NCBI RefSeq assembly: GCF_965284335.1
Contig: NZ_OZ260076.1
DNA: 64,000 nucleotides
Strand: one strand, 5' to 3'
Source of the DNA: Tabrizicola_A sp965284335
GTDB taxonomy: Bacteria; Pseudomonadota; Alphaproteobacteria; Rhodobacterales; Rhodobacteraceae
The notes under the pieces are model-generated. The model saw only the letters and a list, made by a program, of their open reading frames with translations, was not told the DNA's origin and searched no databases. Positions within the stretch are counted from its first letter, which is position 1, and the number at the start of each line of letters is the position of its first letter. Shown one piece after another: positions 61,401 to 64,000 of the stretch. Both the position numbers and the translations under genes were made by a program.

Positions 61401-62190
61401 GCCGGAACGTCGCAAGGGCTATACCCAGAAGGCCATCGTCGGCGGGCACAAGGTGTACCTGCGCACCGGCGAATATGGCGACGGGCGTCTGGGCGAGATC
61501 TTCATCGACATGCACAAGGAAGGTGCGGGCTTCCGCGCCATGATGAACAACTTCGCCATCGCGGTGTCGGTTGGTCTGCAATACGGCGTGCCGTTGGAAG
61601 AGTTTGTCGAGGCCTTCACCTTCACCCGCTTTGAACCGGCGGGCATGGTGCAGGGCAATGACTCGATCAAGAATGCCACTTCGATCCTTGACTATATCTT
61701 CCGCGAACTGGCGATTTCCTATCTGGATCGCACGGACCTTGCCCATGTCAAACCCACGGGCGCGGCCTTTGACGACCTTGGCCGCGGTGACAGCGAGGGC
61801 AAGCGCAACTTTGACGAGGTGAGCGAAGGGGCGGCGTCGAAATCGGTCGAGCTTCTGAAGTCGATCTCTTCGACCGGCTATCTGCGCAAGCGTCTGCCGC
61901 AAGAGCTGATGGTGTTCCAAGGCGGCATCAACACCGCTGGCGCCACAGCTTTGGCCAGTGACGCGGTGACGGCGCTGAACATGCTGGTGCCGGAAACCGC
62001 ACAAGGCACGGTCAGCATGGTGGCAGCGACGGCGATCTCAACTGGCACCGTGTCGATGGACGCCCGCACCAAGGCCAAGATGCAGGGCTATGAGGGTGAT
62101 CCTTGCGGTGAGTGCGGCAACTACACGCTGGTGCGCAACGGCACCTGCATGAAGTGCAACACCTGCGGCGGCACGAGCGGTTGCAGCTAA
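58498..62190 (+). CDS. nrdJ: adenosylcobalamin-dependent (class II) ribonucleotide reductase
   Basis: Oxygen-independent reduction of ribonucleotides using B12. The 1230-aa product starts MKIERKFTT after a GGAG ribosome binding site. It contains PNSPQWFNTGLHWAYG, SGGGKSSGLMGFLKIGDRAA, the active-site segment NPCSEYMFLDDTACNLASMNL, and APTGTIGLVMDCDTTG. The C-terminal zinc-type Cys cluster is CGECGNYTLVRNGTCMKCNTCGG. Length matches the long alphaproteobacterial NrdJ. No class I nrdAB genes occur in the window. Confidence 0.97.
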   Translation: MKIERKFTTAEAGAYGQMAFQLTTSEIRNPDGKIVFRNEAVEVPEGWSQVASDVLAQKYFRKAGIPAVLKRVKEKGVPEFLWRSVADEAALAKLPAEERLVGETSAKQVFDRLAGAWAYWGWKGGYFSSEADAKAYYDEMRFMLARQMAAPNSPQWFNTGLHWAYGIDGPSQGHYYVDHETGVLTKSSSAYEHPQPHACFIQSVKDDLVGDGGIMDLWVREARLFKYGSGTGTNFSSLRGEGEKLSGGGKSSGLMGFLKIGDRAAGAIKSGGTTRRAAKMVIADMDHPDIEDFINWKVIEEQKVASLVAGSKAHELRLNEIFTAIRQWDGSAEDSVDPAKNPALKAAIKAAKKAMIPDTYTNRILQYAKQGYTSIEFPTYDVDWDSEAYITVSGQNSNNSVRVTDAFLKAVKDDADWALIRRTDGKVAKTLKARDLWDQVGHAAWACADPGIQFHDSVNAWHTCPEDGPIRGSNPCSEYMFLDDTACNLASMNLLTFYANGKFDAEAYVHASRLWTVTLEISVMMAQFPSKEIAQLSYDFRTLGLGYANIGGLLMNMGLGYDSDEGRALCGALTAIMTGVAYATSAEMAAELGAFSGYERNKHHMLRVIRNHRAAAWSKAVYEDVNVNPVALDAANCPDQTLVTLARSAWDEALALGEKHGYRNAQTTVIAPTGTIGLVMDCDTTGIEPDFALVKFKKLAGGGYFKIINQSVPAALEKLGYSTSQAAEIVAYAVGHGSIGNCAGINPTALIGHGFGPREMEKIEAALPSAFDIRFVFNQWTLGEEFCTQTLGIPAEKLNDPTFDLLRHLGFTKAQIDAANDHVCGTMTLEGAPFLKPEHYNVFDCANPCGKKGTRYLSVNAHIYMMAAAQSFISGAISKTINMPNSATIEETLAAYELSHSLGIKANALYRDGSKLSQPLAAALIEDDEEAEEILATGSMQEKAAVLAEKIVEKVIIKEIIRTNREKLPERRKGYTQKAIVGGHKVYLRTGEYGDGRLGEIFIDMHKEGAGFRAMMNNFAIAVSVGLQYGVPLEEFVEAFTFTRFEPAGMVQGNDSIKNATSILDYIFRELAISYLDRTDLAHVKPTGAAFDDLGRGDSEGKRNFDEVSEGAASKSVELLKSISSTGYLRKRLPQELMVFQGGINTAGATALASDAVTALNMLVPETAQGTVSMVAATAISTGTVSMDARTKAKMQGYEGDPCGECGNYTLVRNGTCMKCNTCGGTSGCS

Positions 62191-62205
62191 TCTCAGATTG
62201 GGGTT

Positions 62206-62264
62206 GGGTCGAGCATCTGGGCGGATGCTCGACCCGATCGTCCGGCTTTGTTGACACAGCCGGA
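62206..62264 (+). terminator. two tandem hairpins after nrdJ
   Basis: GGGTCGAGCATC/GATGCTCGACCC (62206-62235, perfect 12-bp stem, 6-nt loop) is followed by TCCGGCT/AGCCGGA (62241-62264). No T-run directly follows the first, so it may stabilise the nrdJ mRNA end or terminate with help. Confidence 0.6.
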
Positions 62265-62403
62265 CTGGCTTCTCGACCAAGAAAAAAATCGGCCTCCAAA
62301 ACAATAACGGTGAGCTTGGTCCAAGCTTCAATGGTGTCTCCAACAATCCACACATTTACCCTGAGCTTTGTGTTGGGCGCTGTGGATAATTATGGAGAAA
62401 TGG

Positions 62404-62751
62404 ATGAGTATTCTTCGATCTGGAGCTTACTGGCTCGAATTTCAAAGTAACCTCAACACTAAAGGAATAGGAACGCTTGTGGTCAACGGGCCCAGGCTGA
62501 CCGGTGGTGACGGCGGCTACTTGTATCGGGGCTTTGTCACGGGATTTGGCGGGGTTTACCGTGGACGGGTCGCGGTTATCCGAGTTGATCCGAACGCTAT
62601 TTCGCTTTTTGGCTCTGTGGAACGCTTCGACCTTGAGATAAGTGGTTTAGCGATGGGATCCAAAATCGCTTTTTCTGGGTTCGTCAGGGGGGCTGAACAC
62701 CTGCGGGTTAGGTTCTCTCTTAGACTTGCTGCCGCTATGGCTGCTGAGTGA
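62404..62751 (+). CDS. GrlR-like small protein
   Basis: The 115-aa product reads SGAYWLEFQSNLNTKGIGTLVV, LTGGDGGYLYRGFVTGFGGVYRGRVAVIRV, SLFGSVERFDLEISGLAMGSKIAFSG and LRVRFSLRLAAA. The EFQ...G.GTLVV and GGD.GY.Y.G pattern is that of the GrlR family, first known as a type III secretion negative regulator and since seen in many bacteria as a stand-alone lipocalin-like protein. ATG 62404 has GGAG 6 bp upstream. The gene is less GC-rich than its neighbours, isolated, and has its own terminator, which suggests transfer. No T3SS genes are nearby. Confidence 0.72.
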   Translation: MSILRSGAYWLEFQSNLNTKGIGTLVVNGPRLTGGDGGYLYRGFVTGFGGVYRGRVAVIRVDPNAISLFGSVERFDLEISGLAMGSKIAFSGFVRGAEHLRVRFSLRLAAAMAAE

Positions 62752-62792
62752 ACTCCTTTTGGTGCTATCAAGTTGCTCCATCGAAACTCTTG

Positions 62793-62826
62793 AACCGGCG
62801 CCCCTTTGCGGGCGCCGGTTTCGTTT
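62793..62826 (+). terminator. terminator of the GrlR-like gene
   Basis: AACCGGCGCCC (62793-62803) pairs with GGGCGCCGGTT (62810-62820), an 11-bp stem followed by TCGTTTT. Confidence 0.88.
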
Positions 62827-62877
62827 TGGCCTTGCGCATGGCGGGCGATGCGGCAGGTTGGGGGCAGGAGGCCAGCC

Positions 62878-64000
62878 ATGTCGCACGACGCCAGCCCGAT
62901 GGAGCAAGTCCGCAACAGCCTGATTCTGCCCGCTTTGGTGGTGGTTGGGCTGATGGTTGGGGTGCTGGCGGAATTTGTCCTGCGTCATCCCGTGGCCAAT
63001 TGGGCCTATGGGCTGGTCTATCTTCTTGGTGGCCTTCCGGCGGGTTGGCAGGCGCTGCAGAGCCTCTGGCGTGATCATGTTCTGGATATTGACCTTCTCA
63101 TGGTGTTGGCCGCGCTGGCCGCAGCCCTTGTCGGGGCGCCGATGGAAGGGGCGATTCTGTTAACTCTGTTTGCCATCTCGCAAACGCTGGAGCATCGCGC
63201 CATGGGCCGCGCCCGCCGCGCGGTCGAGGCGCTGATGGCGCTGCGCCCTGATACGGCCTTTCTGCGTCGCGGGGCAGAGGTGCAGGAAGTGCCCGCCGAA
63301 AGCCTGATTGCGGGGGATATCGTCGTTTTACGTCCCGGCGCGCGGGTGCCGGTGGATGGGGTGGTGGTCACGGGCGAGGGGCTTTTGGACGAGGCGACGC
63401 TCACCGGCGAATCCGAGCCGCAGCACAAGGGGCCGGGGGCCGCTCTGCATGAGGCGACGGTGAACCTCAATGGGGTGCTTGATATGCAGGTGACGCGGGG
63501 GTTGGCTGACAGCACCGTGGCCCGCATGATCCGGTTGGTGACCGAGGCACAAGCCGCCCGCGCCCCATCCGAGCGGTTTTCGGAATGGTTTGGCCAGCGC
63601 TACACCGTCGCCGTGCTGGTTGGCTCGATCACCGCCTATCTTGGGCTTTTGTGGTGGGGCCTGCCGCACCAAGATGCGCTTTACCGTGCCGCCACGCTGA
63701 TGGTGGCCGCCAGCCCCTGTGCCGTTGTGATTTCGGTGCCGGCGGCCATCCTTTCGGCCCTGTCGGCAGCGGCGCGGGGGGGTGTTTTGTTCAAGGGCGG
63801 GGCGGCCTTGGAAACCTTGGCCGAGGTGAAATCCTTTGCCTTTGACAAGACCGGCACCCTGACCACCGGCCGCGCCGAGGTGGCGCGGATCGTCTCGGCT
63901 GATCTGCCTGAGGATGATCTGGTGCAGCTTTTGGCCGGGCTGGAGGCGCAATCGGAACATCCGATTGCCGCCGCGATCTTGCGCGAGGCGGCCCGCCGGG
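62878..64000 (+). CDS. heavy-metal P1B-type ATPase (SPC motif), partial at the window end
   Basis: ATG 62878 (GCAGGAGG upstream) opens a frame that runs past the window end; 374 codons are visible. There is no N-terminal HMA metal-binding domain. Helices follow, then the actuator domain with TLTGESEPQHKG, the intramembrane metal motif SPC (residues 279-281 in MVAASPCAVVISVP), and the phosphorylation motif FAFDKTGTLTTG with Asp323. SPC instead of CPC points to the P1B-4 group (Co2+, Zn2+ or Fe2+ efflux). The nucleotide-binding half is outside the window. Confidence 0.93.
   Translation, partial: MSHDASPMEQVRNSLILPALVVVGLMVGVLAEFVLRHPVANWAYGLVYLLGGLPAGWQALQSLWRDHVLDIDLLMVLAALAAALVGAPMEGAILLTLFAISQTLEHRAMGRARRAVEALMALRPDTAFLRRGAEVQEVPAESLIAGDIVVLRPGARVPVDGVVVTGEGLLDEATLTGESEPQHKGPGAALHEATVNLNGVLDMQVTRGLADSTVARMIRLVTEAQAARAPSERFSEWFGQRYTVAVLVGSITAYLGLLWWGLPHQDALYRAATLMVAASPCAVVISVPAAILSALSAAARGGVLFKGGAALETLAEVKSFAFDKTGTLTTGRAEVARIVSADLPEDDLVQLLAGLEAQSEHPIAAAILREAARR

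Overview
This is a GC-rich chromosomal window from an alphaproteobacterium, almost certainly order Rhodobacterales (Rhodobacter/Paracoccus-like). Evidence includes CtrA with its partner SciP side by side, a TakP-type TRAP binding protein, TrmFO, a class II ribonucleotide reductase, DUF2852 and DUF2927 proteins, and a GTTC-N7-GTTC SOS box of the alphaproteobacterial type. Coding density is high. I see no CRISPR array, insertion sequence, prophage or rRNA gene. There is one tRNA, Leu(UAG).

Layout. 1-8.2 kb, + strand: an envelope-biogenesis block (dxr end, rseP, a 45-aa membrane peptide, bamA, skp, fabZ, lpxA, lpxI, lpxB). 8.3-15.4 kb: mnmA (-), then sciP-ctrA, ligA-recG, and a 40-aa single-span peptide preceded by a LexA box. 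15.4-21.6 kb: an IscU-like scaffold, hisI, gluQ-trmFO, a small unknown gene and gyrA. 21.7-25.1 kb: arginase-ornithine cyclodeaminase with a divergent Lrp/AsnC regulator, then an enoyl-CoA hydratase. 25.1-31.3 kb, - strand: ccmH, ccmF, ilvN, ilvB with a leader-peptide attenuator, and a Ca2+/Na+ antiporter. 31.6-35.2 kb: a 2-oxoacid TRAP transporter split into takP (+) and permease genes (-); both halves carry a similar upstream operator. 35.5-43.7 kb: bpt, DUF2852, YbaK, glnE, and edd-eda (Entner-Doudoroff) with a LacI-type operator. 44-52.8 kb: a lipoprotein, an RlmI-like methyltransferase, a PIN protein, and a collinear - strand block with MoxR AAA+, DUF2927 lipoprotein, VWA/CoxE, two small membrane proteins, DedA and M48 protease. 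52.9-64 kb: dksA, an FAD monooxygenase, a Hint protein, tRNA-Leu, tig, a DMT transporter, nrdJ with a long leader, a GrlR-like gene, and a P1B-type ATPase cut by the window end.

Most genes are housekeeping. The most interesting signals are between or beside genes: the LexA-controlled 40-aa membrane peptide, the ilv attenuator, shared operators on the split tak transporter, and three dispersed intergenic repeat families (perfect palindromes at convergent gene ends; long CTCCTCGTCG hairpins; a GGGnTATTT...AGATGAAAGA element). Others are a hairpin enclosing the start codon of the rRNA methyltransferase gene and several proteins lacking canonical family residues (IscU-like, DksA, Hint, IlvB).
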